From JBQCEE01 sp051960575 (GTDB lineage Bacteria > Actinomycetota > Actinomycetes > Mycobacteriales > Jatrophihabitantaceae): DNA of 24,779 nt. Under the pieces are notes generated by a model that ran no database searches, was not told the DNA's origin, and saw only the letters and a list, made by a program, of their open reading frames with translations. The stretch spans positions 1 to 24,779 of the forward strand of contig NZ_JBQCEE010000120.1 of NCBI RefSeq assembly GCF_051960575.1, in the 5' to 3' direction. The position numbers and the translations under genes are program-made. Of the stretch, positions 1-7,570 are shown one piece after another (position 1 is the first letter of the stretch; the number at the start of each line of letters is the position of its first letter).

Positions 1-665
1 CCCGCGACGGAGCGCGGGTCGTTGCGGCCGACCTGCCGGCCGCGGGCGAGCGCCTGGTGAGCGTGGCCAACCGCATCGGCGCCGCGACGCTGCAACTCGA
101 CATCGCAAAAGCCGACGCGCCGGCCACCCTGCTCGGACATCTGGGAGAGCGGTACGGGGGCGTCGACATCCTGATCCACAACGCCGGGATCACCCGCGAC
201 AAGCTGCTTGCGAACATGAAGCCCGAGCAGTGGGACTCGGTGCTCGCGGTCAACCTCGAGTCGCAGCTGCGCATCAACGCGGCGCTGCTCGGCTCGGATG
301 CACTCAACGACCAGGCTCGGGTCGTGTGCCTCTCGTCGACGACCGGGCTCGCCGGCAACCGCGGCCAGACGAACTACGGCGCCACGAAGGCCGCCGTCAT
401 CGGTCTGGTGCGCGCCTACGCAGACGCGTTCGCCGCCAAGGGCTCGTCGACGATCAACGCGGTCGCGCCGGGCTTCATCGAGACCGACATGACGGCCGCG
501 ATGCCGCTCGCGACCCGTCAGGTCGCCCGTCGGCTCTCGTCGCTGCAGCAGGGTGGCCTGCCGATCGACATCGCCGAGGCCGTCTCGTTCCTGTCGTCGC
601 CGGGCGCCGGTGGCATCAACGGGCAGACGCTGCGCGTGTGCGGGCAGAACTTCCTGGGGGCGTGA
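1..665 (+). CDS. SDR ketoreductase, FabG-like, 5'-truncated by window edge
   Basis: C-terminal two thirds of a short-chain dehydrogenase/reductase; the open frame runs from base 3 with no start, so the N-terminus and the TGxxxGIG cofactor loop lie outside the window. Visible landmarks are HNAG (the NNAG-type motif) in 'DILIHNAGITRDKL', and the catalytic Ser-Tyr-Lys in 'CLSSTTGLAG...NYGATK', with 13 residues between Ser and Tyr as usual. 'GFIETDMTAAMP' is the typical FabG substrate loop. It overlaps the MaoC dehydratase by 4 bp (GTGA). In mycobacteria a high-molecular-weight FabG4 precedes the HtdX dehydratase in the same way, so a 3-oxoacyl reductase feeding a 3-hydroxyacyl dehydratase is likely. 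Whether this protein has the extra N-terminal domain of FabG4 cannot be seen. Confidence 0.9.
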   Translation, partial: RDGARVVAADLPAAGERLVSVANRIGAATLQLDIAKADAPATLLGHLGERYGGVDILIHNAGITRDKLLANMKPEQWDSVLAVNLESQLRINAALLGSDALNDQARVVCLSSTTGLAGNRGQTNYGATKAAVIGLVRAYADAFAAKGSSTINAVAPGFIETDMTAAMPLATRQVARRLSSLQQGGLPIDIAEAVSFLSSPGAGGINGQTLRVCGQNFLGA

Positions 666-1528
666 CGGTGGCGTCGTCGACGACCTCGGTGCGCGAGTTC
701 ACGTCGTCGCCGTCGTTGGGCCCGCTGTTCGCCAAGGCGGCGCTGATGGGCCCGCTGCATCGCGGCGGATCGCTGCCGACGGACGTGTACCGGCTGGCCG
801 ACGTCACCATCGACGCCGATCACCTGGCGGCCTACCAGCAGGTGTGCGGGTTCCGGGTCACGGACGTGCTGCCGCCGACCTACCTGCACATCCTCGCGTT
901 CCCGCTGTCGGTCGAGCTGATGACGCAGCGCGCGTTCCCGTTCCCGCTCATCGGGTCGGTGCACGTGAACAACACGATCGAGGTGCGGCGTCCGGTCCTG
1001 GCGGGGGAGACGCCGTCGTTCGAGGTGCGTGTCGCCGACCTGCGTCCGCACCCGGCCGGGCAGCAGTTCGACGTGCTGGCGGACGTCACGATCGCCGGCG
1101 AGCCCGTGTGGTCGTCCCGCTCGACCTACCTGCGGCGCGGGGCGTCGTCCGGCGAGAAGTCGCCGCGGCCCGCCGCGGTGCCCGAGCCGACGGGGGTCAC
1201 CCGGTTGCGCGTGCCCTCGGACATCGGGCGGCGCTACGGCGCCGTGTCGGGTGACCGCAACCCGATCCACCTGACCGGGCTGACGGCGAGGGCCTTCGGC
1301 TTCTCGTCGGCCATCGCGCACGGCATGTGGCTCAAGGCGCGCACGCTCGCCACCCTCGAGGGACGCCTGCCCGACGCCTACGACGTCGACGTGGCGTTCA
1401 AGACCCCGGTCTTCCTGCCGTCGACGATCGCCGTGTCGACGCCGTCGCGCGGGTCCGGGTTCGAGCTCGACGTCCGCAACGCCCGCAACGGCAAGCCGCA
1501 CCTCGCGGGGACGATCACGCCTCGCTGA
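662..1528 (+). CDS. MaoC-family (R)-3-hydroxyacyl dehydratase, HtdX-like
   Basis: Double hot-dog hydratase of 288 aa. The C-terminal half has the hydratase-2 motif 'YGAVSGDRNPIH', with catalytic Asp and His, followed by 'GFSSAIAHGMW'. The N-terminal half is the degenerate hot-dog that forms the acyl-binding tunnel. The start is the GTG that overlaps the SDR stop (GTGA), with a purine-rich GGGGG just upstream; a longer upstream frame exists but is Arg-rich shadow translation. Function inferred from the family: reversible hydration of trans-2-enoyl-CoA/ACP, partnering the preceding ketoreductase in fatty acid or polyketide-like reduction. A thiolase or acyl-CoA dehydrogenase, if present, would be upstream of the window. 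Confidence 0.88.
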   Translation: MTVASSTTSVREFTSSPSLGPLFAKAALMGPLHRGGSLPTDVYRLADVTIDADHLAAYQQVCGFRVTDVLPPTYLHILAFPLSVELMTQRAFPFPLIGSVHVNNTIEVRRPVLAGETPSFEVRVADLRPHPAGQQFDVLADVTIAGEPVWSSRSTYLRRGASSGEKSPRPAAVPEPTGVTRLRVPSDIGRRYGAVSGDRNPIHLTGLTARAFGFSSAIAHGMWLKARTLATLEGRLPDAYDVDVAFKTPVFLPSTIAVSTPSRGSGFELDVRNARNGKPHLAGTITPR

Positions 1529-1537
1529 CCGCGTCCA

Positions 1538-1557
1538 GGGACGCGCCTGTCCCGCTG
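1538..1557. repeat. GGGAC/GTCCC hairpin, copy 1 of a dispersed 20-bp repeat
   Basis: GGGACGCGCCTGTCCCGCTG lies 9 bp after the MaoC stop and recurs with one change at 1671-1690, where it leads into the 31-bp tandem array. The GGGAC...GTCCC arms can form a stem-loop just downstream of the MaoC gene. Confidence 0.65.
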
Positions 1558-1670
1558 GGCCTCGGCCCGCACGCGGGTGTGGCGCCGCTGTGGGCGGACG
1601 CGCCGGGCCGGAACCCGCAGCGTGGCCACGCACTGCTCGGGTGCCGGGGCCGAGCGGACACGGCAGCGTC

Positions 1671-1690
1671 GGGACGCGCTTGTCCCGCTG
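1671..1690. repeat. GGGAC/GTCCC hairpin, copy 2
   Basis: Matches 19 of 20 bases of the copy at 1538-1557. Its last ten bases are the first ten of the 31-bp tandem array, so the two repeat families share a core. Confidence 0.65.
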
Positions 1691-1773
1691 CTCCGGCAGA
1701 ACCGGACGCCGTGTCCCGCTGCTCCGGGATTTCCGACCCCGATGTCCCGGTGCTGCGGGATAAAGGCAGCCTC
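1681..1773. repeat. Three tandem 31-bp repeats, each containing a hairpin
   Basis: TGTCCCG recurs at 1681, 1712 and 1743, exactly 31 bp apart. Units two and three each contain an inverted repeat TCCCG-N6-CGGGA (1714-1729 and 1745-1760); unit one has the same with one mismatch. The tails of the units differ. The location between convergent genes fits a bidirectional terminator or a REP-like structure; protein binding is also possible. Confidence 0.75.
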
Positions 1774-1872
1774 GGCAACGGCGGAGGCCCGACCCGACGG
1801 ATCGGGACGGGCCGCGGCGTGTGTGCCCGATGCGCGGGCCCCGGCGGGCGCTCAGCAGCGGGCGCGGACAGC

Positions 1873-2748
1873 TCAGCGGCGCGCGGTGGCCTTCTCGCCG
1901 ACGGCCTTGAGCGGCGCCGCGACGGCAGGCGGCAGGAGGCGGCGGGCGCCGGCGGCGAGCACGCGTTGGTAGCGCGGGCCGACCAGCCGGATCAGCTTGT
2001 CGAAGATCTTCGCGTCGAGGCCGATCAGCGCACGCGGCGACTCGCGCCGCACCGCGGCGAGGATCTGCTTTGCCGCCGACTCGGGCGAGGTCTTGGCGAG
2101 CTTGGCGTCGAAGACCTCGGCGAGCTGCTTGACGTCGTGCCCCTCGACCGCGCCGGCGTTGCGCGCGATGGCGGTCTTGATGCCGCCGGGGTGCACGCAG
2201 GTCACCGCGACCGGACGCGAGTTGACCAGCATCTCCTGGCGCAGCGCCTCGGTGAAGCCGCGCACCGCGAACTTCGCCGAGTTGTACGCGGCCTGGCCAG
2301 GCACCGAGAAGAGCCCGAACACCGAGCTGATGTTGACGACGTGTCCGTCGCCCGAGGCGATGAGGTGCGGCAGGAACGCCTTGGTGCCGTTGACGACGCC
2401 CCAGAAGTCGACGTCCATGACGCGTTCGATCTGCTCGAACGTCATGTCCTCGATGTCGCCGGTGAAGGCGATGCCCGCGTTGTTGAAGATCAGGTTCACC
2501 GTGCCGAAGTGCTCGGCCACGGTCGCCGCGTAGAGCAGCACGGCGTCGCGGTCGGTGACGTCGAGGCGCTGCGAGTGCACCGGCGCGCCGATGAGCTCGA
2601 CCTTCCGCGCCGTCTCGGCGAGGCCGGCGGTGTCGACGTCGCTGATCGCGACCTTCGCCCCGAGCCGGGCCAGTTCGTAGGCCAGCGCGCGCCCGATGCC
2701 CGAGCCCGCGCCGGTCACCACGGCGACCTTGCCGCGTACGTCCGTCAT
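1873..2748 (-). CDS. SDR-family NAD(P)-dependent oxidoreductase
   Basis: Classical SDR of 291 aa: cofactor loop TGAGSGIG (residues 12-19), NNAG (89-92), catalytic Ser142, Tyr155 and Lys159 in 'NISSVFG...YNSAK'. The C-terminal 60 residues are basic and helical beyond the Rossmann core. The ATG at 2748 overlaps the stop of the monooxygenase upstream (ATGA), so the two are translationally coupled; the frame extends further upstream but inside the monooxygenase gene. A Baeyer-Villiger-type monooxygenase with an SDR recalls the mycobacterial mymA operon. A plausible role is oxidising an alcohol to the ketone or aldehyde used by the monooxygenase, but the substrate is unknown. Confidence 0.88.
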   Translation of the reverse strand: MTDVRGKVAVVTGAGSGIGRALAYELARLGAKVAISDVDTAGLAETARKVELIGAPVHSQRLDVTDRDAVLLYAATVAEHFGTVNLIFNNAGIAFTGDIEDMTFEQIERVMDVDFWGVVNGTKAFLPHLIASGDGHVVNISSVFGLFSVPGQAAYNSAKFAVRGFTEALRQEMLVNSRPVAVTCVHPGGIKTAIARNAGAVEGHDVKQLAEVFDAKLAKTSPESAAKQILAAVRRESPRALIGLDAKIFDKLIRLVGPRYQRVLAAGARRLLPPAVAAPLKAVGEKATARR

Positions 2749-4283
2749 GCCGTCGTCCTCTCCGAGGTCCTGCTGGTCGTGTACGCCGCCACGTCGAAGC
2801 GACGGGTGGCGAGCCGGAACTCGAAGGTGAAGCCCGGCCAGAGGGTGGTGTTGCGTCCGTGCTTGTCGAGGTACCACGACGAGCAGCCGCCCGTCGACCA
2901 GATGGTGCGCTTCATGCGCTGCTGCAGGTCGTCGTTGAACCGCTGCTGCGCCGCGCGCCGGATCTCGAAGCGGGTGATGCCCTGGTCGTCCATGGTGTCG
3001 AGGGCGCTCAGCAGGTAGTTGATGTGCGACTCGATCATGAAGATCATCGACGAGTGCCCCAGCCCGCAGTTCGGGCCGACGATGAGCAGCATGTTCGGGA
3101 AGCCGGCGACCGCCGCACCCTTGTAGGCCTGCTGCCCCTCGGTGTCCCAGACCTGGCCCAGGCTGCGGCCGTCGACCCCCGTCATGCGCCAGAACATCGG
3201 CGAGTCGGTGACGTGGAAGCCGGTGGCGAAGACGATCGCGTCGACCTCGTGCACGGTGCCGTCGCTGGTCACGATCGAGTCGGACCGGATCTCGGCGATG
3301 CCGCCCGTCTCGAGCGAGACGTTGTCGCGCGCGAGCATCGGATACCAGTCGTTGCTGATGAGGATGCGCTTGCAGCCGATCCGCCAGTCGGGCGTCACCG
3401 CCGCGCGCAGCGCCTTGTCCTTGATCGCCTTGTCGATGTTGTGCTTGGCGATCTGCTGCGCCGCCATGAGCAGCGCGGGGGTGAGGCCGCTGAAGCCGAG
3501 CATGTAGCTCTCGCGTCCCCAGTAGATCGCCTCACGCGCGAGGCGCTGCAACCCGGGCACGTGCTGGTAGGCGAAGCTCTCGACCGCCGGGTAGGTGCGG
3601 TCGTGGCGCGGCATCACCCACGGCGCGGTGCGCTGGAAGACGGTGAGGTGCCCGACCTGCTCGGCGAGCTTCGGCCCGGCCTGGATGGCCGACGCGCCGG
3701 TGCCGATCAACGCGACGCGCTTGCCGCGCAGGTCGACCGAGTGGTCCCAGCGCGCCGTGTGCATGACGTGGCCGCGGAACGAGTCGGCGCCGGGGATGTC
3801 CGGCAGGGACGGCTCGGCGAGTGCGCCGACGGCGGGCACGAGGACCTTCGTGCTGAAGTTGCCGTTGGTGGTGTCGACCAGCCAGCGCTGCGACGCCTCG
3901 TCCCAGGTGGCCTGCAGCATCTCGGTGTCGAAGCGGTGCTTGTCGAGCACACCGGCGTCCCGCGCGGTCTGCCGCAGGTACTTCTGGATTTCGCCCTGCG
4001 GCGAGAACGACCGCGACCAGTTCGGGTTCAGCGCGAACGAGTACGAGTACAGGTGCGAGGGCACGTCGCACGCCGCGCCGGGGTAGGTGTTGTCGCGCCA
4101 GGTGCCGCCGACCTCGGACGCACGCTCGAGCACGAGGAAGTCCTCACGACCCTGCTGGGCGAGGCGGATGGCGGCGCCGAGGCCCGCGAACCCACTACCG
4201 ACGATGAGCACGCCGACCTCGCGGCGGCCGGAGCCGACGCTCGCCGCGGCGGTGTCGGGCCGGGCCGGGAGTGTGTGTGTCAT
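2745..4283 (-). CDS. Baeyer-Villiger-type flavin monooxygenase
   Basis: Class B flavoprotein monooxygenase of 512 aa. It has an FAD-binding GSGFAG (29-34), the conserved 'GGTWRDNTYPGAACD' (59-73), the BVMO fingerprint FRGHVMHTARWD (169-180), and the NADPH-binding GTGASA (194-199). The usual FATGFH occurs in the last third. Expected reaction: NADPH- and O2-dependent insertion of oxygen next to a carbonyl, or S-oxidation. It is divergent from a TetR gene over 75 bp, the same layout as mycobacterial ethA-ethR, but the N-terminal sequence is not EthA-like, so orthology is not claimed. The ATG at 4283 lies 6 nt behind a TACTGT -10 box and has no ribosome-binding site, suggesting a leaderless mRNA. 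Confidence 0.92.
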   Translation of the reverse strand: MTHTLPARPDTAAASVGSGRREVGVLIVGSGFAGLGAAIRLAQQGREDFLVLERASEVGGTWRDNTYPGAACDVPSHLYSYSFALNPNWSRSFSPQGEIQKYLRQTARDAGVLDKHRFDTEMLQATWDEASQRWLVDTTNGNFSTKVLVPAVGALAEPSLPDIPGADSFRGHVMHTARWDHSVDLRGKRVALIGTGASAIQAGPKLAEQVGHLTVFQRTAPWVMPRHDRTYPAVESFAYQHVPGLQRLAREAIYWGRESYMLGFSGLTPALLMAAQQIAKHNIDKAIKDKALRAAVTPDWRIGCKRILISNDWYPMLARDNVSLETGGIAEIRSDSIVTSDGTVHEVDAIVFATGFHVTDSPMFWRMTGVDGRSLGQVWDTEGQQAYKGAAVAGFPNMLLIVGPNCGLGHSSMIFMIESHINYLLSALDTMDDQGITRFEIRRAAQQRFNDDLQQRMKRTIWSTGGCSSWYLDKHGRNTTLWPGFTFEFRLATRRFDVAAYTTSRTSERTTA

Positions 4284-4289
4284 GGCGTT

Positions 4290-4318
4290 ACAGTAGAGCC
4301 TTACTGAACGTCGGTCAA
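4290..4318 (-). promoter_or_regulatory. Promoter of the monooxygenase gene, likely leaderless
   Basis: On the minus strand, TTGACC (4313-4318) and TACTGT (4290-4295) are separated by exactly 17 bp. Transcription would start about 7 nt after the -10, at the A of the ATG at 4283. The inverted-repeat arm at 4297-4310 lies in the spacer. Confidence 0.7.
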
Positions 4319-4347
4319 GAGCTTCCTGGCTCGCGTTCAATAAGGCT
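4297..4347. promoter_or_regulatory. Inverted repeat, probable TetR operator
   Basis: Arms AGCCTTACTGAACG (4297-4310) and CGTTCAATAAGGCT (4334-4347) match at 13 of 14 positions, separated by 23 bp. The left arm fills the spacer of the monooxygenase promoter; the right arm reaches the -10 of tetR. An overlapping imperfect palindrome TGAACGTCGGTCA lies at 4305-4317. Binding would block both promoters. Confidence 0.65.
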
Positions 4348-4352
4348 ATCCT
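4347..4352 (+). promoter_or_regulatory. -10 box of tetR gene, leaderless start
   Basis: TATCCT ends 6 nt before the GTG start at 4359 and there is no Shine-Dalgarno sequence, so the start codon is probably at the 5' end of the mRNA. The -35 is weak (around TTCCTG, 4323-4328). Confidence 0.55.
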
Positions 4353-4358
4353 GGACGC

Positions 4359-5006
4359 GTGACCGCCGCCAAGCGAGTGAGGCTCAGCCCCGAGGCCCGC
4401 CGCGCCCAGCTGATCGAACTCGGTGTCGAGATGCTGGCCACCCGCACCCTCGACGAGCTGTCGGTCGAGGAGATCGCCGCGCAGGCGGGCATCTCGCGCG
4501 GCCTGCTGTTCCACTACTTCGCCTCGAAGCAGGACTTCCACCTCGCGGTCGCGCGCGCCGCCGCCGCCGAGATGCTGGCGCGCACGGAGCCCGACCGCTC
4601 GCTGCCGCTGCTCGATGCGCTGCAACACGCGCTCACGAACTTCGTCGACTACGTCGAGGAGAACCCCGACAGCTACAAGTCGCTCGTACGCGGCGCGGCG
4701 TCGGGCGACGCCGACATGCGGGCGATCTTCGACGAGACCCGCGCGACGCTGGCGCAGCGGGTGGTCGACATCGTCGGCGAGCTCGGCTTCGAGCTCACCC
4801 CGCGGGCGACGCTCGCCGTGCACGGCTGGGTCGCCTTCGCCGAGGAGTGCGTGATCCGCTGGATCGAGCACCGCGCCGTCGACCGCGACGAGCTGCTGAC
4901 CATGCTGACCAAGGCGCTGCCCTCGGTCGTGCTGGCCGCGACCGACGAGGAGGTCGGCACGCTCGTCCAGCTGCTCACCTCGCAGCAGGCGATCGCCGGA
5001 GGCTGA
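4359..5006 (+). CDS. TetR-family transcriptional regulator
   Basis: 215 aa with an N-terminal TetR helix-turn-helix at about residues 30-60 ('LSVEEIAAQAGISRGLLFHYF'-type, then 'ASKQDF'). The helical C-terminal domain ends in an acidic/hydrophobic segment typical of ligand-binding TetR proteins. It is divergent from the monooxygenase, with a 14-bp inverted repeat across both promoters, so autoregulation and repression of the monooxygenase-SDR pair is likely. By family analogy (EthR, others) the inducer would be a substrate or product of the monooxygenase. The GTG start is supported by the adjacent -10 box and by the absence of any earlier in-frame start before the divergent gene. Confidence 0.9.
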   Translation: MTAAKRVRLSPEARRAQLIELGVEMLATRTLDELSVEEIAAQAGISRGLLFHYFASKQDFHLAVARAAAAEMLARTEPDRSLPLLDALQHALTNFVDYVEENPDSYKSLVRGAASGDADMRAIFDETRATLAQRVVDIVGELGFELTPRATLAVHGWVAFAEECVIRWIEHRAVDRDELLTMLTKALPSVVLAATDEEVGTLVQLLTSQQAIAGG

Positions 5007-5041
5007 CAGGAAATCGAGGGTCTTTCCCCGCGTCCGGAAAC

Positions 5042-5047
5042 TAGGAT
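5042..5047 (+). promoter_or_regulatory. Candidate -10 box of ilvE
   Basis: TAGGAT lies 8 nt before the ATG. The same bases include AGGA, which could instead be a weak Shine-Dalgarno; the two readings are exclusive. The -35 is poor. Confidence 0.4.
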
Positions 5048-5055
5048 GACGGACC

Positions 5056-6147
5056 ATGGCCCTTCGCATCACCCGCAACCCGTCCCCGCGCAGCGACGCC
5101 GAGCGCGCCGAGATCCTCGCCGCACCCGGCTTCGGCCGGTACTTCACCGACCACATGGTGCGCATCGACTGGACCGCGGCCGACGGGTGGGGCGACGTCG
5201 AGGTCATGCCCTACGGCCCGCTCACCCTCGACCCGGCGACCGCCGCCCTGCACTACGGGCAGGAGATCTTCGAGGGGCTCAAGGCGTACCGGCAGCCGGA
5301 CGGGTCGGTGGCGACCTTCCGTCCCGAGGCCAACGCCCGCCGCTTCCAGCGCTCGGCGCAGCGGCTCGCCATGGCCGAGCTGCCGACCGAGCTGTTCGTC
5401 GAGTCGCTGCAGGCGCTCGCCGAGATCGACCGGGCGTGGGTGCCGGACGACCCGGCGGAGTCGCTCTACTTCCGCCCGTTCATGATCGCGACCGAGGTCG
5501 GGCTCGGCGTGAACAGCCCGTCGTCGTCCTACACCTACCTGCTCATCGCCTCGCCCGCCGGCGCGTACTTCAAGGGCGGCGTGAAGCCGGTGAAGGTGTG
5601 GCTCTCGACCGAGTACACCCGCGCAGCGCCGGGCGGCACGGGCGAGGCGAAGTGCGCCGGGAACTACGCCGCCGCGTTCGTCGCGCAGGCGCACGCCACC
5701 TCGCAGGGGTGCGACCAGGTCGTCTGGCTCGACGCCGCCGAGCACCGGTGGGTCGAAGAGATGGGCGGCATGAATCTGTACTTCGTGTACGGCTCCGGCT
5801 CGTCGGCCCGCATCGTCACGCCGTCGCTGACCGGCACGCTGCTGCCCGGCGTCACCCGCGACTCGCTGCTCACGCTCGCCGGCGACCTCGGCATCACCGC
5901 CGAGGAGGGCAAGATCTCGACCGACGAGTGGCGCGAGGGCAACGCGTCCGGCGCGCTCACCGAGGTCTTCGCGTGCGGTACCGCCGCGGTCATCACCCCG
6001 GTCGGGTCGGTGAAGTCGGCGACCGACGAGTGGACGGTCGGCGACGGCACGCCCGGCCCCATCACGATGCAGCTGCGCGAGCACCTGCTCGGCCTGCAGA
6101 CCGGCACGAAGCCCGACCCGCACAGCTGGATGCACAAGCTCGTCTGA
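5056..6147 (+). CDS. ilvE: Branched-chain amino acid aminotransferase
   Basis: Fold-type IV PLP enzyme of 363 aa, close to the usual length of the actinobacterial/eukaryotic-type BCAT. The PLP Lys is residue 199 in 'GGTGEAKCAGNYAA', followed by 'WLDAAEHRWVEEMGGMN' and 'GTAAVITPVG', which bind the cofactor phosphate. The N-terminal 'YGPLTLDPATAALHYGQEIFEGLKAY' region is also diagnostic. Reaction: reversible transamination of Leu, Ile and Val with 2-oxoglutarate, cytoplasmic. It follows tetR by 49 bp with its own promoter-like box, so co-transcription with the regulator is not required. Confidence 0.96.
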   Translation: MALRITRNPSPRSDAERAEILAAPGFGRYFTDHMVRIDWTAADGWGDVEVMPYGPLTLDPATAALHYGQEIFEGLKAYRQPDGSVATFRPEANARRFQRSAQRLAMAELPTELFVESLQALAEIDRAWVPDDPAESLYFRPFMIATEVGLGVNSPSSSYTYLLIASPAGAYFKGGVKPVKVWLSTEYTRAAPGGTGEAKCAGNYAAAFVAQAHATSQGCDQVVWLDAAEHRWVEEMGGMNLYFVYGSGSSARIVTPSLTGTLLPGVTRDSLLTLAGDLGITAEEGKISTDEWREGNASGALTEVFACGTAAVITPVGSVKSATDEWTVGDGTPGPITMQLREHLLGLQTGTKPDPHSWMHKLV

Positions 6148-6179
6148 GCGGGGCGGCCGCGATCGGGTAGGCATCGGTC

Positions 6180-6950
6180 ATGACCTCGAACCCGGCCCGG
6201 CACCGTGCCGACCTCATGACCACCGACGACCTGCTCGGCCAGCTGCAGGCCGACGCGGCCGCCCTGGCCGGCGCGGCCTCGGTCGCCGGGCTCGACACGA
6301 AGGTCGAACACCTCGACTGGACGGTGCGCGAGGTCGTCGCGCACGTCGGCGGCGTGCATCGCTGGGCGGCGGACGTGGTCGGCGAGCGGCGCACCTCGAC
6401 CGACACCGAACTCGGCCGGGCCGTCGGTACGACGGCTCCTGACGACGCCGAGCTGCTCGACTGGTTCACCGCGGGCGCGGCGTTCCTGCTCGAGACGCTG
6501 CGGGCGACCCCGGCCGGGGTGAGCCTGCCGACCTTCCTGCCCGCGGCGTCGCCGCTCGAGTTCTGGGTGCGGCGGCAGGCGCACGAGACGGCCATCCACC
6601 GCGTCGACGTCGAGTCGGCGGCCGGTGACGTCACGCCGTTCGCCACCCGCTTCGCCGAGGACGGGCTGGCCGAACTGCTGCTCGGCTTCGCGGCGCGCCG
6701 CAGCAACCGCCTCGACCGCGCGGCCACGATGGCGCTGCGCTCGGACGACGGGCCGTCGTGGACCGTCCGGTTCGGTGGCGAGCGCACGCAGGCCGAGCGG
6801 GCGGACGCGGCCGACGCCGACCTCGTCGTCGCCGGCACGTCGTCCGACCTCTACCTCTGGCTCTGGAACCGCCCGTCGGCCGCCCGCCTGCAGGGCGACG
6901 ACTCACTGGCCCGGGCGTGGGCCGACACGGTGCAGGTGCGCTGGACCTGA
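6180..6950 (+). CDS. Maleylpyruvate isomerase-family mycothiol-dependent enzyme
   Basis: 256 aa DinB-like/MDMPI-family protein. The candidate zinc ligands are His55 ('VAHVGGVH') and Glu136/His140 in 'RRQAHETAIHRVDVE', the H, E-x3-H arrangement seen in Corynebacterium maleylpyruvate isomerase. The C-terminal half resembles the MDMPI C-terminal (SCP-like) domain, ending 'LWNRPSAARLQGDD'. Such proteins use mycothiol as cofactor or are uncharacterised thiol transferases. It lies 32 bp after ilvE. The ATG at 6180 follows TAGGCA by 6 nt; the ATG at 6216 is an alternative start. The substrate is unknown. Confidence 0.82.
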   Translation: MTSNPARHRADLMTTDDLLGQLQADAAALAGAASVAGLDTKVEHLDWTVREVVAHVGGVHRWAADVVGERRTSTDTELGRAVGTTAPDDAELLDWFTAGAAFLLETLRATPAGVSLPTFLPAASPLEFWVRRQAHETAIHRVDVESAAGDVTPFATRFAEDGLAELLLGFAARRSNRLDRAATMALRSDDGPSWTVRFGGERTQAERADAADADLVVAGTSSDLYLWLWNRPSAARLQGDDSLARAWADTVQVRWT

Positions 6951-6954
6951 CCGG

Positions 6955-7533
6955 TCAGGCGGTCGGCCAGCGCCGGAAGTTCTGGTACGACCGGCTCGGT
7001 GTGGGCCCGCGCTGCCCCTGGTAGCGCGAGCCGTACACCGCCGACCCGTACGGGTGCTCGGCCGGTGACGACAGCCGGAACAGGCACAGCTGGCCGATCT
7101 TCATGCCCGGCCAGAGGGTGATCGGCAGGTTCGCCACGTTCGACAGCTCGAGCGTGATGTGGCCGCTGAAGCCCGGGTCGATGAACCCGGCCGTCGAGTG
7201 CGTGAGCAGGCCGAGTCGGCCCAGGCTCGACTTGCCTTCCAGCCTGGACGCGATGTCGTCCGGCAGCGTCACGACCTCGAGCGTCGACCCGAGCACGAAC
7301 TCGCCCGGGTGCAGCACGAACGGCTCGTCGCCCTTCGGCTCGACGAGCGTGGTGAGGTCGTCCTGCTGCTGCGCCGGGTCGATGTGCGTGTACTGACTGT
7401 TGTTGAACACGCGGAAGAAGCGGTCGAGCCGCACGTCGACCGACGAGGGCTGGACGAGCCCGGCGTCCCACGGGTCGATGACGACGCGTCCGGACTCGAC
7501 CTCGGCGCGGATGTCGCGGTCGCTCAGCAGCAT
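6955..7533 (-). CDS. dcd: dCTP deaminase, probably bifunctional (dUMP-forming)
   Basis: 192 aa, the length of the mycobacterial enzyme. It starts with 'MLLSDRDIRAEVESGRVVIDP' split across the conserved first strand. The active-site block 'EGKSSLGRLGLLTHSTAGFIDPGFSGHI' is followed by the C-terminal lid 'YQGQRGPTPSRSYQNF'. The THSTAGFIDPGF form matches the bifunctional dCTP deaminase/dUTPase of Mycobacterium tuberculosis rather than the E. coli deaminase, so dCTP to dUMP is predicted from family knowledge. Its 3' end lies 4 bp from the convergent MDMPI-family gene. The ATG sits 6 nt after TAGCCT, suggesting a leaderless transcript independent of the dehalogenase upstream. Confidence 0.95.
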   Translation of the reverse strand: MLLSDRDIRAEVESGRVVIDPWDAGLVQPSSVDVRLDRFFRVFNNSQYTHIDPAQQQDDLTTLVEPKGDEPFVLHPGEFVLGSTLEVVTLPDDIASRLEGKSSLGRLGLLTHSTAGFIDPGFSGHITLELSNVANLPITLWPGMKIGQLCLFRLSSPAEHPYGSAVYGSRYQGQRGPTPSRSYQNFRRWPTA

Positions 7534-7539
7534 GGACGC

Positions 7540-7545
7540 AGGCTA
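7540..7545 (-). promoter_or_regulatory. -10 box of dcd, leaderless
   Basis: TAGCCT on the minus strand is exactly 6 nt from the ATG at 7533, and no ribosome-binding site is present. No good -35 is visible. Confidence 0.5.
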
Positions 7546-7570
7546 GCGAGCCGGTCGCGGGCGCGGTCCG

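Larger units (their letters stand above)
1529..1872. other. Convergent intergenic spacer, no gene
   Basis: A 344-bp spacer between two genes that end facing each other. No ORF here has a believable start or codon pattern. It holds the hairpins and 31-bp tandem repeats listed separately, which may act as a two-way terminator. Confidence 0.7.

Noticed and set aside
1681..1773. CRISPR array
   Set aside because: The 31-bp period is the whole repeat unit with no unique spacers between copies, only three units exist, and no cas genes are nearby.
2745..4283. Orthologue of EthA
   Set aside because: The divergent TetR layout and length are similar, but the N-terminal and substrate-region sequences follow other BVMO subgroups, so only the family is assigned.
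2859..4307. 482-codon plus-strand open frame
   Set aside because: Lies fully antisense to the monooxygenase, with shadow-type composition and no motifs.
4284..5207. Upstream extension of the monooxygenase frame to 5207
   Set aside because: The frame stays open through the tetR gene on the other strand, but it has no motifs there, and a promoter and start codon are clear at 4283.
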